Shown: piece by piece, positions 7,332 through 15,114 of the stretch | How the letters are laid out: each line of letters opens with the position of its first letter | Numbering within the stretch: the first letter of the stretch is position 1 | Origin: Desulfofustis sp. | GTDB taxonomy: Bacteria > Desulfobacterota > Desulfobulbia > Desulfobulbales > Desulfocapsaceae | Assembly: GCA_030145365.1 (NCBI GenBank) | Contig: JAQYVS010000064.1 | Span: forward strand, 1-20,585 | Length of the DNA stretch: 20,585 nt | Reading direction: 5' to 3' | Notes under the pieces: generated by a model | What the model was told of the DNA's origin: nothing | The model's input: only the letters and a program-made list of their open reading frames with translations | Database searches by the model: none | Position numbers and translations under genes: made by a program

Positions 7332-7784
7332 CTATCTGCCTGTGGTGTGGGTAAGGTTGCAGGCTGGAGTTTTTGTGTCTTTTAGTTGCAGGCTTTTTTC
7401 AATGCTGAAATCTTCTATCAACTTTTTTACCAGCCTCACCGCCTGCTGATCGAGATCCATAAACTGATAACCACTGATATAAAAGTCCGGGTTTGCATCC
7501 GGCTTGCACCAGCAGCTCTTGGCCTCGAGGTTAAGTTCCACCCGTCCTGATACTTCTTTAGGAAGCAACATTTTCAGATGAAATTGCTTGTTTTCCGCGA
7601 GTTTTTTATCACTGGCCAACATAAAACCATCCGTTGATATATCCGCGACATGGCCGTGCATTCGGTTATTTTCCCCATCAAATACCCGTAGATAAAATAC
7701 CAGATGGCCACGATCGACAACCCGTCTTTCAACCTTTTCAGTTGTTTTGGGCTGTTTTTTCTTCAGTATTCTTTTAGTAGTCAT
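7332..7784 (-). CDS. PilZ-domain protein (second, with basic N-terminal tail)
   Basis: 150 residues from the ATG at 7784. A TTG at 7796 would add four residues but overlaps the upstream stop codon and has no ribosome-binding site, so I prefer the ATG. A Lys/Arg-rich tail (residues 4-21) leads into the PilZ signature RVVDR at 21-25 (RxxxR) and DISTDG at 48-53 (DxSxxG), followed by a beta-barrel. The C-terminal tail after about residue 115 is helical and unassigned. It is the last gene of the cvpA / UPF0280 / PilZ operon, 8 bp after UPF0280. It likely binds c-di-GMP; the output target is unknown. Confidence 0.85.
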   Translation of the reverse strand: MTTKRILKKKQPKTTEKVERRVVDRGHLVFYLRVFDGENNRMHGHVADISTDGFMLASDKKLAENKQFHLKMLLPKEVSGRVELNLEAKSCWCKPDANPDFYISGYQFMDLDQQAVRLVKKLIEDFSIEKSLQLKDTKTPACNLTHTTGR

Positions 7785-7792
7785 AATCCGTC

Positions 7793-8569
7793 TCAATTGA
7801 GCGGTTTCAACTCGATAGCGCCCACCGCCCCCATCGTCTCTCCACAGATTACCAGAACTCCGCGAATCAGCTCAATTTTTCCGGCAACTGCCAGGGCTTT
7901 GGCAATCGATTCCTTTGCATTATCTGATGTGCCCACTTCATTGCCAAGCCTCGTTGCCGCTGCATCTGCAATAAAAGCAGAGTCTGCCAGAACGGTTACA
8001 GAATCGGCTTCGCCGAAACTGAGCGAATGGCCGACTGTTCCCGAGGAGGTACAGATCCCCAATGGCATTTGCCCTGGTTCCAGACGCATGCCCAACCGAT
8101 TGCTCAACGGTGATTGACCGGCATAAACTGATATGGTGAGCTCCACACTTCGTTGGACAAAGAGGTCACCACCATTTTCTACTATAACCTCTTTGTGGCC
8201 CGCTTCAACCAGGCCCCTCCCCACATATTCGGCAATCCCCCCGGCAACGGCAGCCATGGGCCCAACACCGGCGATCATTCCGGCATGCAGCATCTTGCTG
8301 ATGATCGGCGGGGCAAGCTGATCTTCAGCCAGCGGAATCAGAGCCTTTGCAAATTCAGGCCGGCTTTCGATGTAGCGCTCAACCTGGAGCCGATACTTGG
8401 TTGCCAACTCACCGGCTTCTCTTGTTACATCTTTTTCAGCAAGGAGATGCAGATCGGTTTCTTTTAACCGGAAAAACGAAGAAACAAGATCTTTGTCATC
8501 AGCCAGATCCCGATAGGTTCTCAACCGATAAGACTCGGGAGATTTTCTTATTGAGCCCCCTTTCATCAT
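7793..8569 (-). CDS. UPF0280 family protein (ApbE-like fold, function unproven)
   Basis: 258 residues. It resembles the UPF0280 branch of the ApbE superfamily, seen in methanogens and sulfate-reducing bacteria. Seen directly: GVGPMAAVAGGIAEYVGRGL at 101-120, ENGGDLF at 131-137, TSSGTVGHS at 174-182 and LADSAFIADAAAT at 194-206. The last resembles the DADALAT motif of ApbE flavin transferases, which attach FMN to Thr/Ser of target proteins using Mg. No lipobox or signal peptide is present, unlike periplasmic ApbE, so a cytoplasmic role is likely. Whether the family has flavin transferase activity is not known to me. It lies between cvpA (30 bp upstream) and a PilZ gene (8 bp downstream). The start is a double ATG with a weak Shine-Dalgarno. 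Confidence 0.82.
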   Translation of the reverse strand: MMKGGSIRKSPESYRLRTYRDLADDKDLVSSFFRLKETDLHLLAEKDVTREAGELATKYRLQVERYIESRPEFAKALIPLAEDQLAPPIISKMLHAGMIAGVGPMAAVAGGIAEYVGRGLVEAGHKEVIVENGGDLFVQRSVELTISVYAGQSPLSNRLGMRLEPGQMPLGICTSSGTVGHSLSFGEADSVTVLADSAFIADAAATRLGNEVGTSDNAKESIAKALAVAGKIELIRGVLVICGETMGAVGAIELKPLN

Positions 8570-8599
8570 CTTCTGACCATGAAATCTATCGGGGTCAGA

Positions 8600-9208
8600 T
8601 TATTCGGGAGCAATGGTAATTTCCTGCTCCTCTTCTGCTTCATCGGCTTCCCCTTGCTGCATAATCACCGATGACATCTCTTCAATGACAATGGCAGGTT
8701 TTTTATGGCGCAGAGCCTCTCGAATCTCTTCATCTCTGATAATCTCTCTGGTTATGTCAGACATCTTGTTCAAAGCGGGACAGGTTTGACAGGTTCTGAG
8801 CATTTCATTTTCGGGTGCCATAAGGGTACCCAGAATCATGTGCACCATGATTACCAAAATAAATGCCTTCGCCAGGCCGAGAATGGCTCCAAGTATCCGG
8901 TCGAACCATGGGGTAACCGTAACCTCTATCACACGGGACAGCAGCTTACCGATCAAGAAAGCCACCAGATAGGTAACACCAAACATGATCACATAAGCGG
9001 TAAGAAAGACAACTTTTGGATTATCGGAAATATCTTTTAAAAACGGAAAAAGCTCAGGATGATAGCGGCTTGCTGCCAAATAACCAAGGTACAGGGCAAG
9101 CAGCGGGATAATCTGGCGAAGCAATCCCAGCCAGATTCCCCTGGCAAAAAATAAAATAATTATCCCGGCTATAACAAAGTCATAGGCGCTTAATTGTACA
9201 CTTTCCAT
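8600..9208 (-). CDS. cvpA: CvpA family inner-membrane protein
   Basis: 202 residues from the ATG at 9208, preceded at good spacing by AAGGGG. A reading from 9241 would add 11 residues without a ribosome-binding site. Four hydrophobic segments are visible (about 11-29, 32-48, 62-87 and 99-122). Between the third and fourth is the family block FDRILGAILGLAKA. The cytosolic-type C-terminal tail is charged, contains a CxxC (CQTC) after the last membrane segment and ends very acidic. CvpA proteins are linked to colicin V secretion in E. coli and more broadly to envelope homeostasis; the biochemical role is not established. It is the first gene of the minus-strand operon with UPF0280 and PilZ. Confidence 0.82.
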   Translation of the reverse strand: MESVQLSAYDFVIAGIIILFFARGIWLGLLRQIIPLLALYLGYLAASRYHPELFPFLKDISDNPKVVFLTAYVIMFGVTYLVAFLIGKLLSRVIEVTVTPWFDRILGAILGLAKAFILVIMVHMILGTLMAPENEMLRTCQTCPALNKMSDITREIIRDEEIREALRHKKPAIVIEEMSSVIMQQGEADEAEEEQEITIAPE

Positions 9209-9318
9209 TGCCACCCCTTGCGGATGAGGGTAAGTAGTCATACCATGTGTTCTGGTTTACAGCATACCAACTAGTTATCAAGACAGCTTGAAATTGCAAT
9301 AATTTTTTATTTTTCATT

Positions 9319-10107
9319 ATGTTATCAGAATATCAAAATCTTGTTTCTTCTCCGTTGCTACCGGACGACCTGAAAGCATTGTTAACCTCACGAACACCGG
9401 ACAACAATCTTGGAATCGCCCTAGTCGACAAGTCTCATCTTCTCAACGGTCATGAAACTGAATTCATATCCTCATGGCTTACCGACGAGGAACATCTGCA
9501 GTTGGATCGATACTCTTTTGACAAAAGGCGAAAGGAATGGCTTCTCGGCAGGATCTGTGCAAAACAGTCAGCCCTGGACTTGCTGAAATCTCGAAACGGA
9601 GCGAATATACTGACCCCATTGGAAATATCCATCGGTATCAATCCATCGGGGCGTCCTTTTCTCGAGGTCGGCGAGAACATGAGCACAACAACCCAGCCGG
9701 ATATATCCATTTCCCATTCACACGACAAAGCGATCGCAATCGCGGCCCATGCCCACTGCGGCGTCGATATACAATTACTCACAGATACGCTGTTCAAAGT
9801 AAAAGACCGTTATTGTACTGAATCAGAAGCAGCCCTTATTGATTCAACGTCGGAGGATGAGCTGGTTCAACTCGGCATGCTCTGGGTTGCTAAAGAGTCT
9901 GTGAAAAAATGTTTGAGCGCATTCAGCCATATCGGATTTCTCGCCATACATCTCGAAGCAATCCGGCTTGATCAGAATTATCGCTTGCTCGATTTTCTGA
10001 TTGATGAACCGTACAGTGGAGTAGGCACTGTCACCGTTATCACCCACATACATGACAGTTATGCTCTGGCTGTCTGTACAATTCCCAAAGAACGGATCCA
10101 TGCCTGA
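9319..10107 (+). CDS. 4'-phosphopantetheinyl transferase superfamily protein (Sfp/AcpT type)
   Basis: 262 residues, the length of Sfp-type enzymes, which move 4'-phosphopantetheine from CoA to a Ser of carrier proteins. Seen directly: NPSGRPFL at 108-115, ISHSHDKAIAIAA at 131-143, GVDIQ at 148-152 and WVAKESVKK at 189-197. Asp150, Glu193 and Lys197 are the expected magnesium and catalytic positions. The usual second acidic residue of GVDIE is Gln152; some PPTases tolerate a non-acidic residue there, so activity is still plausible. No Shine-Dalgarno is visible at the ATG, so the first residues are uncertain. No carrier-protein or synthase gene is nearby, so the target may be the fatty-acid ACP. 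The 3' end overlaps fpg by 8 bp. Confidence 0.82.
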   Translation: MLSEYQNLVSSPLLPDDLKALLTSRTPDNNLGIALVDKSHLLNGHETEFISSWLTDEEHLQLDRYSFDKRRKEWLLGRICAKQSALDLLKSRNGANILTPLEISIGINPSGRPFLEVGENMSTTTQPDISISHSHDKAIAIAAHAHCGVDIQLLTDTLFKVKDRYCTESEAALIDSTSEDELVQLGMLWVAKESVKKCLSAFSHIGFLAIHLEAIRLDQNYRLLDFLIDEPYSGVGTVTVITHIHDSYALAVCTIPKERIHA

Positions 10108-10930
10108 ACTCCCTGAAGTGGAGGTGGTCAAACGCGGACTCCTGAACCATCTTCCCGGCAGGACAATCACCGATTTTCGAAGTGATGGCAAATCACTGCG
10201 TAAACCGGTCCCGGAAAAAAGGATGCGGAACTATCTGGTGGGTGCAAAAATCACCGATGTCTCGCGCCGGGCAAAATATCTGCTGATCGAGCTCGATAAT
10301 GAGGCGATCATGATCCTGCATCTGGGAATGACAGGAACGCTTGGATTGTTTGAAAAGAACAGTCAAACACTTACCCACGATCATGTCTGTTTCTGTCTGG
10401 ACAACAATTATGAGATGAGATTCAACGATGTCCGAAGATTCGGTTCAATCATCATTGCTTCTCCCAAAGAGACAAAAGATCTTGAAAACACGGTGTTCAA
10501 AACAACCGGACCTGAACCGTTTGATCAGATATTTAGCGGAAAATACTTGAAAGAACTGGCAAGAGACAGAACTCAACCGGTAAAGAGCTTCATCATGGAT
10601 TCTCGTGTTGTTGCCGGAATCGGGAATATATACGCGAATGAAAGCTTATTCGGTGCAGGAATTCGACCTTCAAAAAAGATTGGCGCCATCAGTTTGAAGA
10701 AATACAATATCCTGGTTGATGAGATACGACGGGTCCTGCAAAGAGCAATTGAATGCGGGGGATCCACCATCAGCGATTTTCTCAGCGCCAGTGGTGAGAG
10801 CGGCTATTTTCAGGTTCATTTCAACGTCTACGGCAAAAATGGTGCGCCCTGCCCCCGATGTTCAGCCACAATAAAACAAGTTAAATTAGGTGGAAGAGCC
10901 TCGTTTTTCTGTCCGAAATGCCAACGCTAA
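10100..10930 (+). CDS. mutM: Formamidopyrimidine-DNA glycosylase (Fpg/MutM)
   Basis: 276 residues from the ATG at 10100. The start is fixed by the obligatory MPELPEVE N-terminus, where Pro2 is the Schiff-base nucleophile and Glu3 is catalytic. A frame open further upstream would destroy this. The enzyme excises 8-oxoguanine and FaPy lesions and has AP lyase activity. Other marks: RRAKYLL with Lys59, HLGMTG at 74-79, FNDVRRFG at 108-115, GIGNIYANESLF at 173-184 (helix-two-turn-helix), and a C-terminal zinc finger with Cys251, Cys254, Cys271 and Cys274 around LGGRASFF. It overlaps the PPTase gene by 8 bp, implying translational coupling. Confidence 0.96.
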   Translation: MPELPEVEVVKRGLLNHLPGRTITDFRSDGKSLRKPVPEKRMRNYLVGAKITDVSRRAKYLLIELDNEAIMILHLGMTGTLGLFEKNSQTLTHDHVCFCLDNNYEMRFNDVRRFGSIIIASPKETKDLENTVFKTTGPEPFDQIFSGKYLKELARDRTQPVKSFIMDSRVVAGIGNIYANESLFGAGIRPSKKIGAISLKKYNILVDEIRRVLQRAIECGGSTISDFLSASGESGYFQVHFNVYGKNGAPCPRCSATIKQVKLGGRASFFCPKCQR

Positions 10931-10981
10931 TCCATGAAATTAGATTACAGATTTTATCGCCGTTAACATAATGAGTTGATC

Positions 10982-11266
10982 ATGTCCTGGTATTGCATTG
11001 AACTCACCCAAGAACAGGTTGATTTTGGGTTTGTGGAAATTATCAGAGCTGAGATGGCGGAGATATGGATATCCCGCGGAGGCCTTCCCGACGCGTCGCT
11101 CTGGCTTGAACAATCCGAAATTGTGACCAAGATGTATTTCTCACCCATATTGGCGGAACTGGCTGGATCAATAATTCTACGATTTAACGGCTCCCCCTGT
11201 AATGATCCTCAAAAAGAGGACCTTACCTTTCTTATGGGTCTTGCCCATTTCGATGATCCAATTTAA
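10982..11266 (+). CDS. Hypothetical protein, 94 residues, family not recognised
   Basis: Starts at the ATG at 10982; an in-frame TTG at 10976 would add only two residues. It lies 51 bp after fpg on the same strand and codon use looks like the neighbours, so it is probably real. The sequence is mixed alpha/beta in character: an acidic helix (EQVDFGFVEIIRAEMAEIW), a SRGG turn, a hydrophobic middle, then a Cys and an acidic C-terminus. There is no signal peptide and no convincing membrane segment. I do not recognise a domain. The ribosome-binding site is weak (GAG). Confidence 0.55.
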   Translation: MSWYCIELTQEQVDFGFVEIIRAEMAEIWISRGGLPDASLWLEQSEIVTKMYFSPILAELAGSIILRFNGSPCNDPQKEDLTFLMGLAHFDDPI

Positions 11267-11350
11267 CTCACCTCTATTACTTCATTAAAACATCGTTTAT
11301 TAAGAAGTTTTGCAGAAGGATTTCTCAGTAAAGAAAACTCGTATGTCCCT

Positions 11351-11378
11351 TTGACATATCGTCCGAGGTGTATATCTT
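11351..11378 (+). promoter_or_regulatory. Candidate promoter for eno
   Basis: A perfect TTGACA (11351-11356) is followed after 16 bp by TATCTT (11373-11378), four of six matches to TATAAT, with a TG just upstream. It lies about 90 bp before the eno start in a 203-bp gene-free gap, where a promoter is expected. Confidence 0.4.
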
Positions 11379-11469
11379 TGGACTAGTAATTTTACAGGTA
11401 GATTTTACGCCGAGAATCGGCTCAACACATTATGTACTACTCAACACACAGATTCAGGAGGAATCCATT

Positions 11470-12747
11470 ATGACATCTCGAATTACAGCGGTTGACGCTC
11501 TGGAAATCTTGGACTCGAGGGGCAATCCGACGGTTCGGGTATTTGTTGACCTTGAAGACGGTAGCCGGGGTGTGGCCTCAGTACCATCAGGTGCCAGTAC
11601 TGGAGAAAACGAAGCGATTGAACTTCGTGACAACAACCTCGCAAGGTATCTCGGTAAAGGAGTACGCACTGCAGTAGACAATGTAACCAATATCATTGCC
11701 CCGGAGATTATCGGTATCCGGGCTGAAAATCAGGCCACTATCGATCGAATGATGATCGATTTGGACGGCACAGACAACAAGGCAAACCTTGGTGCCAACG
11801 CCATTCTCGGGGTTTCAATGGCCATTGCCAGGGCGACCGCTCAGTCTTTGAACATCCCTCTGTATCGTTACCTGGGAGGCAGTGGAGCCTGCAGACTGCC
11901 GGTACCAATGATGAACATATTAAACGGGGGTGAACACGCCGACAACAGTGTTGACTTTCAGGAGTTCATGGCTGTTCCGCTCGGCTTTGAAACCTTCAGC
12001 GACGGACTTCGGGCTGTAGCTGAAACTTTTCACGCGCTGAAAAAATTACTCAACAGCCGCAAGTTGGCGACAGGAGTCGGTGACGAAGGTGGTTTTGCCC
12101 CGAACCTCGGCAGCAACGAGGAAGCAATGGACATAATCATTGAGGCTATCAAAAAGGCAGGGTACCAACCCGGTGCTGATATAGCACTGGCACTGGATAG
12201 TGCCGCTTCATCTTTTTCCACCGACCTCAAATCGGAGTATGAGCTGAAATGGTCGGGCGGCGGAATGATGAACAGCAAGGAAATGGTTGAACTCGCTCGG
12301 AAATGGATCGACACCTATCCGATTGTATCCTGGGAAGATCCGCTGGCCGAAGCAGACTGGGACGGATTTAGCCTGTTGACCAGTCATGTTGGGGACACTG
12401 TGCAGATTGTCGGTGATGATGTATTCGTTACCAATACCCGTTACATCGAACGGGGCATCGACGGGAAAACCGCCAACTCTGTGCTGATTAAACTCAACCA
12501 GATAGGTACGGTTACTGAGACGATTGAAGCAATCAGACTCTGCAGGGATGCAGGCTGGACTTACGTCATTTCACATCGCTCCGGAGAAACCGAGGATACA
12601 TTCATTGCTGATTTTGCCGTTGCCATGGACGGTGGCCAAATCAAGACCGGTTCTGCTTCCCGCAGTGACCGAATCGCAAAATACAACAGGCTCCTGGAAA
12701 TAGAACATGAACTTGGCCAGGAATCCCGTTATTACTGGAAACGATAA
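11470..12747 (+). CDS. eno: Enolase (phosphopyruvate hydratase)
   Basis: 425 residues from the ATG at 11470, preceded by a strong CAGGAGGA Shine-Dalgarno. The open frame reaches back to 11368, but that extension is non-homologous. It interconverts 2-phosphoglycerate and phosphoenolpyruvate with Mg, in glycolysis and gluconeogenesis. Seen directly: LDSRGNPTV at 14-22, the flexible loop PSGASTG at 39-45, GGEHADN at 153-159, GDEGGFAPNL at 204-213 with catalytic Glu206, metal ligands Asp243, Glu289 and Asp316, the catalytic Lys341 in KLNQIGT, SHRSGETED at 368-376 and Lys392 in KTGS. ALDSAASSF at 241-249 differs slightly from the common ALDxAASEF. It is followed after 12 bp by a cupin gene, likely co-transcribed. 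Confidence 0.97.
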   Translation: MTSRITAVDALEILDSRGNPTVRVFVDLEDGSRGVASVPSGASTGENEAIELRDNNLARYLGKGVRTAVDNVTNIIAPEIIGIRAENQATIDRMMIDLDGTDNKANLGANAILGVSMAIARATAQSLNIPLYRYLGGSGACRLPVPMMNILNGGEHADNSVDFQEFMAVPLGFETFSDGLRAVAETFHALKKLLNSRKLATGVGDEGGFAPNLGSNEEAMDIIIEAIKKAGYQPGADIALALDSAASSFSTDLKSEYELKWSGGGMMNSKEMVELARKWIDTYPIVSWEDPLAEADWDGFSLLTSHVGDTVQIVGDDVFVTNTRYIERGIDGKTANSVLIKLNQIGTVTETIEAIRLCRDAGWTYVISHRSGETEDTFIADFAVAMDGGQIKTGSASRSDRIAKYNRLLEIEHELGQESRYYWKR

Positions 12748-12759
12748 ATCGTTACTATC

Positions 12760-13275
12760 ATGAGTACAACAGAGTCTAATATTATTGTCAGACTATTTGA
12801 TGATGACGGCAAGTTTCCGAATAATGCGGACCTGCCGCTTGTCATCATCACCTCAGCTCTGGAAAAAGAGTCGGTAACCCCTGAAAAGATTGAACGGACT
12901 TTTACTCAGAACGGTTGGCCCGCCGCCTGGCGCAATGGATTGTACGATTTTCATCATTACCACTCAACGGCTCACGAAGTTCTCGGTGTATATTCCGGCT
13001 GGGTTAAAGCCTGTTTCGGTGGACCTGAAGGAGAAATTTTCAAGGCTGAAGCGGGAGATATCATTATCATTCCCGCCGGTGTGGCCCATTGTAACAAAGG
13101 CCAATCATCCGATTTTAGTGTTGTTGGCGGCTACCCTGTGGATCAAGGATGGGACATGATGTATGGCAAGGAAGGAGAAAGGCCGGGGGCCGATGAAAAT
13201 ATAAAAAATGTTTCGAAGGTGATCTCAGATCCGGTATTTGGCCCCACAGGGCCCTTGATGAAATTCTGGACCTAA
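12760..13275 (+). CDS. Cupin-domain protein (YjlB-like)
   Basis: 171 residues. The core is one cupin barrel: HHYHSTAHEVLGVYSG (His65-Gly80) is motif 1, with candidate metal ligands among His66, His68, His72 and Glu73. GDIIIIPAGVAHCN (99-112) with His110 is motif 2. The first half matches the pattern of YjlB-type cupins, whose substrate is unknown. The conserved C-terminal part (GYPVDQGWDMMYG) also fits that group. It begins 12 bp after eno, with a small palindrome (AACGAT/ATCGTT) across the junction. The Shine-Dalgarno is poor, so translation may depend on readout from eno. No signal peptide; cytosolic. Confidence 0.8.
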   Translation: MSTTESNIIVRLFDDDGKFPNNADLPLVIITSALEKESVTPEKIERTFTQNGWPAAWRNGLYDFHHYHSTAHEVLGVYSGWVKACFGGPEGEIFKAEAGDIIIIPAGVAHCNKGQSSDFSVVGGYPVDQGWDMMYGKEGERPGADENIKNVSKVISDPVFGPTGPLMKFWT

Positions 13276-13304
13276 ACCTTTGCAAACAGCATCAGGAGAA
13301 ACAC

Positions 13305-13493
13305 ATGGAAAACAAAGCTGCACTTGATAAAGATAAAATAATTCCCGAACGGATGGCGGTACTCAAATCTTTGCCGGTAGAAGTCAAACAACAGCTGACC
13401 GGAGAAGAAGCTCAGGCTTTTTTATACGGTGAAGAGTTGCCGACTGATCTTGCCAAAAAATTGAAAGACTATATTGTTGACGATGGTGAGTAA
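13305..13493 (+). CDS. Small acidic protein, 62 residues, unknown function
   Basis: A good AGGAG Shine-Dalgarno precedes the ATG and the gene follows the cupin by 29 bp, so it is likely expressed. It is mostly helical with repeated acidic and lysine residues. A LTGEEAQAFLYGEELPTDLA segment falls in the second half (about residues 32-51). No membrane segment, cysteine or known motif is seen. It might be a small regulator or binding partner of a neighbouring product, but nothing in the sequence shows it. Confidence 0.65.
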   Translation: MENKAALDKDKIIPERMAVLKSLPVEVKQQLTGEEAQAFLYGEELPTDLAKKLKDYIVDDGE

Positions 13494-13619
13494 ACTGAGT
13501 AAAAATTTTTCTAGCTCTAACAACAAGTTTGATCGACACAGCTGGTTTTAACGAGTCAGCGACATCTCATAAACAGCTGACCGAACACGTAATCAGACAA
13601 ACAGACGCCAGGAGGCCAC

Positions 13620-14207
13620 ATGAAACTGCTCAGCCGCATTGGAACCCTTTTTTTATTTTCTCTGTTGGTAACGAGTTGCGGTTACAACAGTCTGCAGATG
13701 AAGGAAGAACAGGTCTTCAAAGCCTGGGCCGATGTCGAAGCGACGCTGCAGAGACGTGCGGATCTCATTCCTAATCTGGTTGCCACGGTTAAAGGCTATG
13801 CTGCCCATGAAAAGGAAACCCTTGAAGCCGTAATCAACGCAAGGGCCAAAGCGACTTCCGTTCAGCTATCTCCAGAAGACTTGAGCAACCAGGCAGCCAT
13901 GCAGCAGCTGGCAGAAGCCCAGGGAGGGCTTACCTCGGCTCTGTCAAAACTGATGCTCGTGGTGGAACGCTACCCGGATCTGAAGGCCAACCAGAATTTT
14001 CTTGATCTCCAGAACCAGCTGGAAGGTACGGAAAACAGAATCAACGTAGCCAGGCAGCGGTATAACGCTGCCGTTGAAGTTTTTAACGGTTCGATTCGCC
14101 GTTTTCCGCAAAGTTTGACCAACTCTCTGTTATTGAAACTCGATCGAAAAGAGTACTATAAAGCCGATGAAGGGGCTCAAAATGCTCCTCAGGTAAATTT
14201 CAATTAA
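13620..14207 (+). CDS. lemA: LemA family lipoprotein
   Basis: 195 residues. A short signal sequence ends in a lipobox LVTSC with Cys20, so the mature protein should be membrane-anchored on the periplasmic side. The LemA core follows: YNSLQMKEEQVFKAWADVE, then RRADLIPNLVATVKGYAAHEKETLEAV, the long helical bundle, and a C-terminal YNAAVEVFN (near 149-157) followed by RRFPQSL. AGGAGG stands just before the ATG. LemA proteins form helical bundles of unknown biochemical role, commonly encoded next to TPM-domain proteins, as here. A 126-bp gap before it, containing a small inverted repeat (GTCAGC/GCTGAC, 13555-13581), may hold its own promoter. Confidence 0.92.
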   Translation: MKLLSRIGTLFLFSLLVTSCGYNSLQMKEEQVFKAWADVEATLQRRADLIPNLVATVKGYAAHEKETLEAVINARAKATSVQLSPEDLSNQAAMQQLAEAQGGLTSALSKLMLVVERYPDLKANQNFLDLQNQLEGTENRINVARQRYNAAVEVFNGSIRRFPQSLTNSLLLKLDRKEYYKADEGAQNAPQVNFN

Positions 14208-14217
14208 AGGACCCATT

Positions 14218-15108
14218 GTGTCCAGCGCAAAAAGACAATTTTTCCGTGTCTTTTTCTTTTTCCTGCTGACGCTGTGTATCAATTTTCAGGCATCAGCTCT
14301 TGAGGTCCCCCATCTAAAAGGAAGGGTCAATGACTACGCCGAGATACTTTCTCCGGCGACTACTGCACAGCTCGAAGCCATCCTGAAAGGCCTTGAAAAC
14401 AGCGATTCCACCCAGATTGTTGTATTAACCATCGAATCTCTTCAAGGGGATAATCTGGAGAATTTTTCTCTGCGTGTTGTTGAAGATTGGAAAATAGGAC
14501 AAAAGGGGCTTGATAACGGAGCTCTGCTTCTTGTTGCCAGAGATGATAGAAAAATTCGAATTGAAGTGGGTTACGGGCTTGAGGGAAAACTCACCGACAT
14601 GACCGCAGGACAAATCATCAGAAATGTGATAAGCCCGCAATTCCGCCGGGGTGATTTCAACCAGGGGGTCGTGAGCGGCATCGGAGCTATTGTGGCAGTG
14701 GTGAGAGGAGAGTTTAAAGCTCCCTCAGAAATAACGGTTAACCGATCGCAAAAGACAGATCCCGGTGGTTTTTTTACCACTTTGATATTTATCTTCTTCG
14801 TTTTCGGATCATTGTTGAGAAGAAACAAGCTGGCGGCGGCGGCTGTCGGTGGTGTTGCCTCACCGCTCCTGGGTTTTTCCTTTTTCGGGATAACGGGCGT
14901 GGCCCTTCTCGGCCTGATCCCGATTGGTATGATCGGAGGCCTGATAACCAGCATCATTGCCTCATCTTCCGGCGGTGCATCAAGCAGGGGGAGCACTGGT
15001 GCCGGTTATGGCGGCGGCTTTGGCCGATCATCGGGAGGCTTTGGTGGCGGCGGCTTCAGTGGTGGCGGGGGCGGATTCGGAGGCGGCGGAGCCTCTGGAG
15101 GATGGTAG
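14218..15108 (+). CDS. TPM-domain membrane protein with Gly-rich C-terminus (YgcG family)
   Basis: 296 residues with a GTG start; AAAGGA lies upstream at proper spacing. Order: signal peptide about 1-27 (ending ASA), TPM domain about 32-165, a membrane segment near 185-200, a second hydrophobic region about 205-249, then a Gly/Ser/Phe-rich tail from 251 ending GGW. TPM marks include NDYAEILSP at 38-46, TQIVVLTI at 65-72, DNGALLLVARDDRKIRIEVGYG near 99-120 and LEGKLTD at 121-127. The domain should face the periplasm. TPM proteins have been linked to phosphatase activity and, in plants, photosystem II repair; the bacterial role is unclear. The gene starts 10 bp after lemA and ends 6 bp before a second TPM gene. 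Confidence 0.88.
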   Translation: MSSAKRQFFRVFFFFLLTLCINFQASALEVPHLKGRVNDYAEILSPATTAQLEAILKGLENSDSTQIVVLTIESLQGDNLENFSLRVVEDWKIGQKGLDNGALLLVARDDRKIRIEVGYGLEGKLTDMTAGQIIRNVISPQFRRGDFNQGVVSGIGAIVAVVRGEFKAPSEITVNRSQKTDPGGFFTTLIFIFFVFGSLLRRNKLAAAAVGGVASPLLGFSFFGITGVALLGLIPIGMIGGLITSIIASSSGGASSRGSTGAGYGGGFGRSSGGFGGGGFSGGGGGFGGGGASGGW

Positions 15109-15114
15109 ACTGAC

